From contig SIBG01000047.1 of NCBI GenBank assembly GCA_009695305.1, forward strand, positions 1 through 32,160: a DNA stretch of 32,160 nucleotides, written 5' to 3'. This DNA comes from Opitutus sp. Its GTDB lineage: Bacteria > Verrucomicrobiota > Verrucomicrobiia > Opitutales > Opitutaceae. The position numbers and the translations under genes were made by a program. The notes below the pieces were generated by a model. It was not told the DNA's origin and did no database searches. It saw nothing but the letters and a program-made list of their open reading frames with translations. Of this stretch, positions 24,955-32,160 are shown in pieces (the first letter of the stretch is position 1; the number at the start of each line of letters is the position of its first letter).

Positions 24955-25371
24955 ATGGCCGACGCCACGCCCCACGCCGTTTTTCTCAGCTATGCCTCGC
25001 AGGATGCGGCGGCGGCGCGGCGCATCTGCGAGGCGTTGCGCGCGGCCGGTCTCGAGGTGTGGTTCGACCAGCGCGAACTGCGCGGGGGCGACACGTGGGA
25101 TCAGAAAATTCGCCAGCAGATCAAGGAGTGCGCGCTGTTCGTGGCGGTGGTTTCGGCTAACACCCAGTCGCGGCGCGAAGCGTATTTCCGCCTGGAGTGG
25201 AAACTCGCCGACGAGCGCACGCACCTGATGGCGAAGGGCACGCCATTCCTCCTGCCCGTGAGCATCGACGCGACGACCGAGCGCGGTGCGCTCGTGCCGG
25301 ATTCGTTTCTCACCGTGCAATGGACACGTCTGCCCGAGGGCGAAACGACGCCGGCGTTTGCGAGCAGGTGA
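24955..25371 (+). CDS. TIR domain protein (N-terminal part of a probably frameshifted gene)
   Basis: This is a 138-residue TIR domain. It begins AVFLSYASQD (8-17), continues GLEVWFDQRELRGGD (32-46) and AKIRQ-like QKIRQQI, and has ECALFVAVVSANTQSRREAYFRLEW; the last contains Glu81, aligned with the catalytic Glu of NAD-cleaving TIR domains. The frame stops at a TGA (25369-25371) just where related proteins, as I recall them, continue with an EQVK...LL segment. In the next frame, one base out of step, exactly that segment (EQVKTLLGG) continues for over 600 residues. This looks like a one-base deletion around 25359-25364. I chose the ATG at 24955; an in-frame ATG at 24937 is an alternative. Signalling or NADase activity is inferred only. 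Confidence 0.85.
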   Translation: MADATPHAVFLSYASQDAAAARRICEALRAAGLEVWFDQRELRGGDTWDQKIRQQIKECALFVAVVSANTQSRREAYFRLEWKLADERTHLMAKGTPFLLPVSIDATTERGALVPDSFLTVQWTRLPEGETTPAFASR

Positions 25372-27224
25372 AGACGCTTTTGGGTGGTCCGGAAGTGGCA
25401 CGGGCTTTCCAGCCCGTGAGTTCCGAGTCCGCGGGAGGGAAAGCCCGTGCCGCTCAGCCGGTGGGCCGCCGCGTCCTGGCGGCGGCATGGGGCCTCGCAG
25501 CTGCTGTGGTTGCCGTCGCCTGCGTGATCGGCGGATTTTTTTGGCTGAAACGGCCGCCAGCATCTGCGCCGATTTCGGCGCAGCATGCGGGCGCAGGGAC
25601 GCGCCCGCCCACCGCTGAAAAGCCGGCTCCCGCTATCAGCGACAAATCCCTCGTCGTCCTCCCGCTCGAAAATCTCAGCCCGGATCCGGAGAACGCGTTT
25701 TTCACGGACGGGATGCACGCGGAGATCATCGCGACGCTCTCGCGCATCCCGGACTTGAAGGTGATCTCGCGCGACTCGGCGGTTGCTCTCAAAGGCTCAC
25801 CTCTTTCGCTCGCGGAGAAAGCCCGCCGCGTCGGCGTCGTCAATGTCCTGACCGGTAGCGTGCGGCGCGAAGGCGATCGGGTGCGCGTGCAGCTCGAGCT
25901 GCGTCGCGCCGCCGACGAATCGCTGCTCTGGTCGTCGCCGAAAGCCGATCGCGCGCTCACCGATCGGCTCGCGCTGCAGGATGAAATCGCCAGCGAGGTG
26001 GCGCGGGCGCTGCAAGCGCGGGAAGCCCGGGGCACGTATGCCAGCGCGCAATTCATGACGAGCAGCCCGGCGGCGTTTGAGCTGTTCAACAAAGCGGGTT
26101 GGACCCGCGCCAATTCCACGGACGCGATTCGACTGCTGGAAGAGGCCCTGCAACTCGATCCGCAGTTCATGACCGCGGCGAGCGCGCTTTCGCGCGAGCA
26201 CTACACGGCCTGGCTCGCGGCGGCGGACGACGTCGCCAGACAACGCCACATGGCCGAGTCGAAAAAGTGGGCGGAAGTTGCCTCGCGTCTCGTGCCGGGG
26301 GGCGCCGGCGACAGTGCGCTGTCCCATTACTACGCCATGATGGAGTTCGACAATCCGCGGGCGCTGCAACTCATCGACGGCGCGTTGCGCGCCCTGCCCA
26401 ACGAGGCGCTCAATCACAATCGTCGCGGGCTCGCGTTGCAGCGGTTGGGTCGGCTGGCCGAGTCCGTGCCCGCCTACGAGCGCTCGATCGAGCTCGATCC
26501 GCTGAACTCCTCTCCGTGGCTGAACCTGCTGAACGTCTTCGCGTTTTTGCGCCGGCCGGATGAATTCAATCGTGTGGTGTCCGATGGACCCGCCCGAATC
26601 AAAGAGGTCGGCAGCGACCACGGCCGCTTCGTCGTTTCCGGTGAACTTCCCTCCCAGCCGAGGACCAACGTCGCCGCGCAAATCGACTGGTTGATGAAAG
26701 CACGCCGCCTCGATGAGGCCTTGAAACTCTCCGAGGCCAATCCCGCCACCGCCTCGCAGCCGGTGCGCGTGCGGTTTGGCTCGATGGTCCAGCGCACGAT
26801 GATTCTGCTGCGCATGGGACGCACTGCAGAAGGCCAGGAACTCGGTCGCACGCTGGTTTTGCTGGCCAAGGAACTGGAGGCTGCGCCCGAGTTCGATCAA
26901 TCGGAGCGCGAGCGACGCACCGCGCTGGCGCTTGCCTTCAGTGGCCGTCACGCGGAATCGATTGCCACGATGAAGCGCTACGTCGCTGCATGCTCGCCGG
27001 TCAAACGGACCGCGGAGCTTTGGTCGCGTAGAGGCCAACTGGCCGAACTCCACGCTCAATTCAGCCAGCCGCGCGACGCCGTGGAAATCATCAAGGATCT
27101 CCTGCGTGTCCCCAGCGGGCTCACCGTGCCAATGCTGAAGGTCGATCCCACGTGGGACAACGTGCGCGAGGATCCCGCGTTCAAGGCGCTGCTCGCCGAT
27201 CCGAAAAATTCGGCGCCACTCTAA
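25320..27224 (+). CDS. Membrane-anchored TolB-like/TPR protein (C-terminal part of the TIR gene)
   Basis: Read from the ATG at 25320 this gives 634 residues, but the first 14 or so codons overlap the TIR frame and are probably not native. The family-like sequence starts at EQVKTLLGG (25362). A single membrane helix lies at about 52-77 (VLAAAWGLAAAVVAVACVIG). A TolB/FlgO-like domain follows (about 107-237: SLVVLPLENLSPDPEN, FTDGMHAEIIATLSRI, VLTGSVRR), then TPR-type helical repeats to the end. With the upstream domain this would make a TIR-TM-TolB-TPR protein of roughly 756 residues. The TolB-like and TPR parts should be extracytoplasmic if TIR is inside. It may be a sensor or regulator. The next gene, 77 bases on, is a TonB-dependent receptor. 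Confidence 0.85.
   Translation: MDTSARGRNDAGVCEQVKTLLGGPEVARAFQPVSSESAGGKARAAQPVGRRVLAAAWGLAAAVVAVACVIGGFFWLKRPPASAPISAQHAGAGTRPPTAEKPAPAISDKSLVVLPLENLSPDPENAFFTDGMHAEIIATLSRIPDLKVISRDSAVALKGSPLSLAEKARRVGVVNVLTGSVRREGDRVRVQLELRRAADESLLWSSPKADRALTDRLALQDEIASEVARALQAREARGTYASAQFMTSSPAAFELFNKAGWTRANSTDAIRLLEEALQLDPQFMTAASALSREHYTAWLAAADDVARQRHMAESKKWAEVASRLVPGGAGDSALSHYYAMMEFDNPRALQLIDGALRALPNEALNHNRRGLALQRLGRLAESVPAYERSIELDPLNSSPWLNLLNVFAFLRRPDEFNRVVSDGPARIKEVGSDHGRFVVSGELPSQPRTNVAAQIDWLMKARRLDEALKLSEANPATASQPVRVRFGSMVQRTMILLRMGRTAEGQELGRTLVLLAKELEAAPEFDQSERERRTALALAFSGRHAESIATMKRYVAACSPVKRTAELWSRRGQLAELHAQFSQPRDAVEIIKDLLRVPSGLTVPMLKVDPTWDNVREDPAFKALLADPKNSAPL
25397..25451. repeat. REP-like palindrome inside the TolB-like/TPR coding region
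   Basis: ggcacgggctttcc (25397-25410) and its exact complement (25438-25451) form a 14-bp inverted repeat; a smaller hairpin, cgggct-ttcc-agcccg, is nested in the left arm. It lies in the low-complexity linker between the TIR domain and the membrane helix, and the downstream frame stays open across it. It resembles dispersed palindromes seen in planctomycete/verrucomicrobial genomes. Confidence 0.65.
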
Positions 27225-27301
27225 GGAGCGAAGACCCTGCCAAGCCGCCGTCTTTGTGCTCGGAAAAGACGCGGCTGCGCGTCAACTTCTCCGCATCCTT
27301 T

Positions 27302-30300
27302 ATGTCCACCCCTGACTCGGATTCCACTTGGCGGCGCGCGCGGCTCACCTTGGGCCGGCTGTTTTTCTTCTGCGGTGTGGCGTGCGGCCTTGTGTTACCG
27401 GCGAGCGCAACCGACACCGGGCGCATCACCGGCAGCGTGCTCAATCCCGCGACCGGCGAATACGTGCGCAACGCCGAGGTCTCCGCGCGCCATGGCACCC
27501 TCGTCGCCATCACCGACGACCAGGGAAAGTTTTCGCTCGGCCATGTGCCGGTCGGCGAAGTCACCGTCGAAGTGAGCTTCACCGGCTACAAGAAATCCAT
27601 CGCCGTGCTCACGGTCGCGGCGGGGCAAACGGTGCAACGCGATTTCGAACTCATGAGTTCGCTCGCCGGTGCGCCGTCGGCAGCGGAGGTCGTGAAGCTC
27701 GGGGCCTTCGTCGTGGCCAGCGAGCGCGAAGGAAATGCGAAGGCGATCATGGACCAGAAAAATTCCATGAATATCACCAATAGCGTCGCGTCGGACGTGT
27801 TTGGCGATGTCGCCGAGGGCAACGCGGCCGAGTTTCTGAAAAACATTCCGGGCGTCGATCTGTTCTTGGTGCAGGGTGAAATCGTCAACGTGCGACTGCG
27901 CGGGCTCGGCGCCGAATACAACGCCGTCACCATCGACGGCGTGCGGCTCGCGAGTGCCGACGCCAACAAAGGCGCGGCAGGCGACGCCCGTGCGTTCAGT
28001 TTCGAGCAGGTCTCGCTCAACAGCATGGATGGCATCGAAGTTTCCAAAACCATCAGCGCCGACGTGGACGCCAACGCGCCCGCCGGCACGATCAACCTGC
28101 GGACGAAGCGCGCGTTTTCACGCCCGGGCCGGCGCATCTCGTGGCAGGCTAACGCGACTATTTTCTCCGGCGCGTGGCGGTTGGGCGGGGCGTATGGACC
28201 CGACGACGCGCAACATCGCAAGATCCGGCCGGGCGGGATCCTCGAGTTCTCCGAGGTGTTTTTCCAGCAGCGGCTCGGCGTGGTCCTCAACATCAGCGAG
28301 TCCAACCTCTACTCGGAAAACGCGCGGACCAACGTCACCTACAACTACACGACCACCGCCACCGACCAGCGCCCGGTGGTGCCGACCGCGATCGGCCTCT
28401 TTCAATCGCCGCGCACCAACCGACGATCAACGGTCACGTTGACGAGCGATTTCAAAGCGACGCCCAACCTCGTGCTCTCGCTCGGCCTCATCTACAACGC
28501 CGCGCAGCTCTACAATTCACAGCGCACGTTCACGTTCACGGCGACGAATCGCGCCGCAGTCATCGGGGCCGACCCGCTCGCGAGTTTCAACGCCACCGGC
28601 ACCGTCACCACGGCGCCCGCCATCGTGATGAAACCCGGCGAGGCCTACACGGTGCTCCCACGTTTCGAATGGAAACGCGGCAGCCTCACTCTCGAGGGCA
28701 AGCTCGTCGGCTCCATCTCCACGAGCTGGTATAACCCGCTGGCGTGGCAGGGCTCCGCGCGCAACGCCGGCAGTCCGCAGCTCGCGGGCGTGGGCGTGCG
28801 CGCGGCGCACCTCTCGAGCATCGGCGGCGATTGGCAGATGGCCCAGACCACCGGTCCCGACCTCAGCAACGGCAGCGGCTACACCAATCGTGAACTGTCG
28901 ATCAACGACGGGCGGTTTGGCCGCACCAAGGTTTTCAGCGGTGATTTGTCGGCGACGTGGAAGACGGCGGCCCTCTTGCCGATCGTGTGGAAGACCGGCG
29001 TGAAGCAGCAGCGCGAGCACCGCGATTTTTTGGATCAGTCGAACGCGCGTCTCTACCTGTATACGGGGCCGGGCGCGGGCACCGGCATCTGGGCGAACTA
29101 CGCCTCGGCCTATGAGTTCGAAGGCAAGGCCACCAACTCGGGCCTCACGTCGTCCTCGGGGAAGGGCGTCTTCATCCCGAGTCTGCTCGCCATCGGAAAG
29201 CTGTTTCAGGATCACCCGGAATATTTTCAGGATCGCATCACCAACGGCACCACGGCGGGCGCGCGCTACCAGAGTGCATTTGTCGCCAACACGCGGCACT
29301 TCGACGAAGATATCGCGGCCGGATTCCTGATGGGCACGGCGACGCTCGGTCGCGCCACACTCCGCGGCGGCCTGCGTTGGGAGCAAACCGACACCGACTC
29401 GCTCGAGTTCGATCCGCGCCCACCCGCGGAGGTGCGGGCCGCGGGCCTCGCCGTGACCGCGAGCACCGGGGTCGCCGCCACGATCCCCGGCGTGCAATAC
29501 CAGTATTTTTCCCAGCCACGCGTCCATCGCACGGGCGGCTACGATAATCTATTCCCGAGCGCATCGTTCAAATACCGCTTCACCCCCAGTCTCGATTTCC
29601 AGTTGGGCTACAGCAAAACGATCCGCCGCCCGACGTTTCGCGACATCGCCGGCGTGTGGTCGGTCGACGAAGCGTCGCAGTCGGTCTCGGCGCCCAACCC
29701 AAATCTCCGGCCGGAGAACTCCCACAATTTCGCGACGCGGCTCGCCTACTACTTCGAGCCGGTCGGGATCTTCGGCGTGAATTTCTTCCAAAACTCGGTC
29801 CAAGGCCTGTTCCAGACCAACCAGCTCACCGCGCAGGAATTCGGCAACACCGATCCGGATTTTGCGAACTACACTTTCACGACCACCACGCCCAGCCAGG
29901 ACAAGGTGACTCTCCGTGGCTTGGAGCTGGAATACAGCCAGAGTCTCTCGTTCCTGCCCTCGCCTTTCAAAGGCCTGAACGTCCGCGCCAGCTACACGCG
30001 CAACTACGCCAGCGTGGTGACGCCGAACATGAGCCCGCACGGAGTGAACGCAGGTCTGAGCTACTCGTTCAAGCGCGTCAGCCTCTCCACCAGTGCGAGC
30101 TGGCGGGACTATGTGCCGCTCAACGTCGCCGGCACCTCGTTTAACCGACACCGGATGCCGATTGATGTCGGTGGCACGATCAAGCTCACGCGACGCTTCG
30201 ATTTTTTCTTCACCGGTCGCAACCTCCGCAGCGAGCCCGTGATCACGTTCCAGAAACAAGGCAACGCCCCGGCTGTTCCGACCATTTACGAAGTAACCGG

Positions 30301-30337
30301 CGCCGTGTGGACGTTTGGGGTGAAGGGCGTGCTTTGA
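27302..30337 (+). CDS. TonB-dependent receptor (third), with carboxypeptidase-regulatory-like domain
   Basis: This is a 1011-residue outer-membrane receptor. The signal peptide spans about 1-36 (LFFFCGVACGLVLPASA). A CarboxypepD_reg-like domain covers 40-117 (GRITGSVLNPATGEYV), the TonB-box-like VVKLGAFVV is at 130-138, and the plug (about 150-300) includes EFLKNIPGVDL, VRLRGLGAEYNAVTIDGVRLA and GTINLRTKRAF. The barrel continues to the end. It is more distant from the other two receptors than they are from each other. The C-terminal residue is Leu rather than the usual Phe. The frame extends back to 27152, but that overlaps the TPR gene; the ATG at 27302 begins the signal peptide. Its neighbours, a TIR/TPR protein upstream and a BNR_4 protein downstream, suggest a regulated glycan-uptake locus. 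Confidence 0.95.
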   Translation: MSTPDSDSTWRRARLTLGRLFFFCGVACGLVLPASATDTGRITGSVLNPATGEYVRNAEVSARHGTLVAITDDQGKFSLGHVPVGEVTVEVSFTGYKKSIAVLTVAAGQTVQRDFELMSSLAGAPSAAEVVKLGAFVVASEREGNAKAIMDQKNSMNITNSVASDVFGDVAEGNAAEFLKNIPGVDLFLVQGEIVNVRLRGLGAEYNAVTIDGVRLASADANKGAAGDARAFSFEQVSLNSMDGIEVSKTISADVDANAPAGTINLRTKRAFSRPGRRISWQANATIFSGAWRLGGAYGPDDAQHRKIRPGGILEFSEVFFQQRLGVVLNISESNLYSENARTNVTYNYTTTATDQRPVVPTAIGLFQSPRTNRRSTVTLTSDFKATPNLVLSLGLIYNAAQLYNSQRTFTFTATNRAAVIGADPLASFNATGTVTTAPAIVMKPGEAYTVLPRFEWKRGSLTLEGKLVGSISTSWYNPLAWQGSARNAGSPQLAGVGVRAAHLSSIGGDWQMAQTTGPDLSNGSGYTNRELSINDGRFGRTKVFSGDLSATWKTAALLPIVWKTGVKQQREHRDFLDQSNARLYLYTGPGAGTGIWANYASAYEFEGKATNSGLTSSSGKGVFIPSLLAIGKLFQDHPEYFQDRITNGTTAGARYQSAFVANTRHFDEDIAAGFLMGTATLGRATLRGGLRWEQTDTDSLEFDPRPPAEVRAAGLAVTASTGVAATIPGVQYQYFSQPRVHRTGGYDNLFPSASFKYRFTPSLDFQLGYSKTIRRPTFRDIAGVWSVDEASQSVSAPNPNLRPENSHNFATRLAYYFEPVGIFGVNFFQNSVQGLFQTNQLTAQEFGNTDPDFANYTFTTTTPSQDKVTLRGLELEYSQSLSFLPSPFKGLNVRASYTRNYASVVTPNMSPHGVNAGLSYSFKRVSLSTSASWRDYVPLNVAGTSFNRHRMPIDVGGTIKLTRRFDFFFTGRNLRSEPVITFQKQGNAPAVPTIYEVTGAVWTFGVKGVL

Positions 30338-30371
30338 GCGCATCGCCGGTTCGTGGAACTCTAGTAAACAT

Positions 30372-30391
30372 CCCCGCGGCAAGCCGCGGGG
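30372..30391 (+). terminator. GC-rich hairpin after the third receptor gene
   Basis: ccccgcggc (30372-30380) and gccgcgggg (30383-30391) pair around two bases, 34 bases after the receptor stop. The stem is followed by catttgacc, not a true T-tract. It could end or stabilise the transcript, or be another REP-type palindrome. It separates the receptor from the BNR_4 gene. Confidence 0.55.
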
Positions 30392-30444
30392 CATTTGACC
30401 AAACCACTCCAAACTTTTCCGCTCATCGTGAAGCCCATGCCACA

Positions 30445-30458
30445 ACCCGTTCCGCCGA
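30445..30458 (+). promoter_or_regulatory. Shared 14-nt leader element, copy 2
   Basis: acccgttccgccga ends exactly 40 bases before the BNR_4 ATG at 30499. It is identical in sequence and spacing to the element before the receptor at 13319-16558. A small palindrome, gcgaagc-aa-gcttcgc (30464-30479), follows six bases later in this copy only. It may be a common operator or leader element of two glycan genes; inferred. Confidence 0.45.
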
Positions 30459-30498
30459 CCAAGGCGAAGCAAGCTTCGCGGTATCGGACCCAAAGCGA

Positions 30499-31947
30499 AT
30501 GAAAACTCGCCAACACCAAGCGCGTTTCTACGCCCTCGCCCTCGTGTGGGCTTCAGGCACGTCGGTCTTCGCGGCGGCCACGCCCAAACCGACCGACGAC
30601 CTCGTCGCGCAAGTCGGCGATGGCTACCGCGGAATTTGGTATATGAACCAGCCGGTGAAGTCCGAGTATCGCTACAAATACTCGGGCGGCTTCGCGACCT
30701 ATCCGCAGCAGCACGTGCCCATCGCGATCTATGTCGAGTCGCAGAAGAAGACGTTTTTTGTGTTCGGCGGCTCGGCCGGAAACGTGTCGGAGTCGAAGGA
30801 CGAGTTGCAGCACTACGTTTCCTACTACGATCACGCAGCCGGCACGGTGCCGCGGCCCGTGCGGCTCTTGCAGAAACGCACGGAGGACGCGCACGACAAC
30901 CCGACGCTCTCCCTCGATGCGGACGGTTTTCTCTATGTGTTTTCCTCGGCGCACGGCACGTCGCGGCCCTCGTATATCCACAAGTCAAAAAAGCCCTACG
31001 ACATCACCGCGTGGGACTTGCTCGTGACGACGAACTTTTCCTACACGCAGCCGTGGTATTTGCCGGAGTCGAAGCAGTTTTTATTTCTCCACACGCTCTA
31101 CAAAAACGGCCAGCGCACGCTGAACTGGAAATCCTCTCCCGACGCGAAGACGTGGACGGCGCCGCAGCTCATCGCACACATCGAGATGGGAGACTATCAG
31201 ATTTCATGGCGTCAGGGTGACACGGACCGCGTGGCGACGGCGTTCGATCTGCATCCGGATCACGGGCGGCCGGGCACGGGCCTGAACTATCGCACGAACA
31301 TCTACTATCTCGAAACACGCGACGCCGGGCGCACGTGGACCACCGCCGACGGAAAACCGGTCACGCTCCCGCTCACGAAGGCGGACAATCCCGCGCTTGT
31401 TCGCGACTACCGCGCCGAGGACCTCAACGTTTACCTGAAGGACATCGCGTTTACGAAAGAGGGGCATCCTGTGATTCTCTACCTCACGTCGAAGGGTTTT
31501 GAGCCGGGGCCGAAGTTGGGCCCGTGCTATTGGAGCACAGCGCGGTGGACGGGGACGTCGTGGGATATCCGGCCGTTCACGGCGTCGGACCACAACTACG
31601 ACCACGGTTCGCTCTACATCGAGGCCGATGGGATCTGGCGCGTGATTGCGCCGACCTCGCCGGGGCCGCAGCGCGGCGGCACAGGCGGCGACATGATGAT
31701 GTGGGCGAGCCGCGACCAGGGCCGCACGTGGCGCGTGAACAAAGTGCTCACGCACGACTCGCGCTACAACCACACCTACGCGCGCAAGCCGGTGAACGCT
31801 GATCCGGGATTTTATGCGATCTGGGCGGACGGCTCGCCGTTGGAGCCCACGCCATCTTCGCTCCATTTCGCGACGCAGGCCGGGGAGGTCTACCGGTTCC
31901 CGCAAAAAATGACGACGGAGACGGCAAAACCGGAATTGGTGCCGTAG
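30499..31947 (+). CDS. Secreted BNR_4 family protein (polysaccharide-lyase-like propeller)
   Basis: This 482-residue protein has a signal peptide (about 8-27: FYALALVWASGTSVFAAA). The mature part matches BNR_4 as I know it: GDGYRGIWYMNQP (40-52), YKYSGGFATY (59-68), HYVSYYDH (105-112), EDAHDNPTLSLDADG (129-143, His132), SSAHGTSRPSYIHKS (149-163), QPWYLPESKQFLFLHT, and an Asp-box-like SRDQGRTW near the end. This beta-propeller occurs in ulvan lyases of families PL24/PL25 and in many uncharacterised secreted proteins, so cleavage of an acidic polysaccharide is plausible but not shown. I chose the ATG at 30499 because it starts the signal peptide; the open frame back to 30307 overlaps the receptor. 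It follows the receptor by 161 bases, with a hairpin and the shared 14-nt element between. Confidence 0.9.
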   Translation: MKTRQHQARFYALALVWASGTSVFAAATPKPTDDLVAQVGDGYRGIWYMNQPVKSEYRYKYSGGFATYPQQHVPIAIYVESQKKTFFVFGGSAGNVSESKDELQHYVSYYDHAAGTVPRPVRLLQKRTEDAHDNPTLSLDADGFLYVFSSAHGTSRPSYIHKSKKPYDITAWDLLVTTNFSYTQPWYLPESKQFLFLHTLYKNGQRTLNWKSSPDAKTWTAPQLIAHIEMGDYQISWRQGDTDRVATAFDLHPDHGRPGTGLNYRTNIYYLETRDAGRTWTTADGKPVTLPLTKADNPALVRDYRAEDLNVYLKDIAFTKEGHPVILYLTSKGFEPGPKLGPCYWSTARWTGTSWDIRPFTASDHNYDHGSLYIEADGIWRVIAPTSPGPQRGGTGGDMMMWASRDQGRTWRVNKVLTHDSRYNHTYARKPVNADPGFYAIWADGSPLEPTPSSLHFATQAGEVYRFPQKMTTETAKPELVP

Positions 31948-32065
31948 ACTGGGGTCGGCTTGCTGGCGCTCGCCGCTACGGGCTCAGGAAGTCGCCGCCG
32001 CTGCAAAAGGAGGCCGCCGCACTCCGCCCTTGCGCGCGGCGGCGGAACGCATCCTCTGTTCCTGC

Positions 32066-32160
32066 ATGAAAGTCACGTTTACGCCCAAGGAATACGCCCG
32101 GCTCCTCGAACTCGCCCACCTCGGCCTGTGGGTCGCTGGCGCGCGGCCGGACGATCCGGC
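32066..32160 (+). CDS. Hypothetical protein, 3'-truncated by window edge
   Basis: An ATG at 32066 opens a frame that stays open to the window end (31 codons). It reads MKVTFTPKEYARLLELAHLG, then LWVAGARPDDP. The opening resembles short cytoplasmic hypothetical proteins of Opitutaceae that start with a beta-strand followed by a P-E/K-x-Y-x-x-L-L-E-L helix. I cannot name a domain from so little. The upstream gap (31948-32065) is GC-rich with complementary cgccgccg/cggcggcg arms at 31993-32000 and 32037-32044. Moderate confidence that the frame is a real gene. Confidence 0.6.
   Translation, partial: MKVTFTPKEYARLLELAHLGLWVAGARPDDP

Noticed and set aside
25355-25375. Programmed -1 frameshift site at the TIR/TPR junction
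   Set aside because: No X-XXY-YYZ slippery heptamer in phase, and no well-placed pseudoknot that I can see; a simple indel is more likely.
25797-27059. Minus-strand open frame opposite the TPR region
   Set aside because: Antisense to TolB-like/TPR domains; no motifs.
29549-30988. Minus-strand open frame of 479 codons opposite the third receptor and the BNR_4 start
   Set aside because: It spans two real genes and the hairpin between them; Arg-rich and without a domain.
31948-32065. Possible terminator or repeat after the BNR_4 gene
   Set aside because: Only 8-base GC-rich arms with a long spacer; likely chance pairing in GC-rich DNA, though it resembles a dispersed repeat.
1-32160. CRISPR arrays, tRNA or rRNA genes
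   Set aside because: No regularly spaced direct repeats and no cloverleaf or rRNA signature sequence seen on either strand.

Overview
The window is GC-rich, gene-dense chromosomal DNA that looks like a verrucomicrobial (Opitutaceae-type) genome. The case rests on three large SusC-like TonB-dependent receptors with an N-terminal carboxypeptidase-regulatory-like domain and no SusD partner, secreted BNR/sialidase-fold proteins, a GMC oxidoreductase paired with a Tat-exported gluconate-dehydrogenase-subunit-3-like protein, a TIR/TolB-like/TPR protein, and abundant palindromic intergenic repeats. This taxonomic call is inference; there is no rRNA or tRNA in the window to test it.

Layout. 1-837 holds the 3' part of an unrecognised gene (+). 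940-6738 is a minus-strand run: glycyl-tRNA synthetase, a SWIM-SNF2 helicase and a DUF1643 protein. Divergent from it, 6931-9218 encodes an ABC-2 exporter (ATPase plus a permease with an unusual C-terminal extension). 9301-12935 is a plus-strand cluster: GMC oxidoreductase, its Tat-exported partner, and a secreted sialidase-like beta-propeller protein. 12936-13318 has no confident gene and carries a nested, MITE-like inverted repeat. 13319-23349 is a minus-strand block in which two paralogous TonB-dependent receptors flank a DUF962/Mpo1-like membrane protein, a secreted GH-A-like protein and a secreted M28 peptidase. 23498-24730 (-) is a DUF5009/NagX-like membrane protein. 24955-30337 (+) carries a TIR domain, a membrane-anchored TolB-like/TPR protein that appears to be the frameshifted remainder of the same gene, and a third TonB-dependent receptor. 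30499-31947 (+) is a secreted BNR_4 protein related to polysaccharide-lyase-type propellers, and the window ends in the start of another gene.

Biology. The accessory part reads as equipment for taking up and processing glycans or glycosides: receptors for outer-membrane import, secreted hydrolase- or lyase-like enzymes, a periplasmic oxidoreductase and an acyltransferase-like membrane protein. The most unusual items are the TIR-TM-TolB-TPR protein directly upstream of a TonB-dependent receptor (possibly a sensor or regulator of uptake, here broken by a one-base frameshift); a 14-nt leader element exactly 40 nt upstream of the start codons of two distant glycan genes; the C-terminal domain on the ABC permease; and palindromic repeats that invade coding or stop-codon positions.
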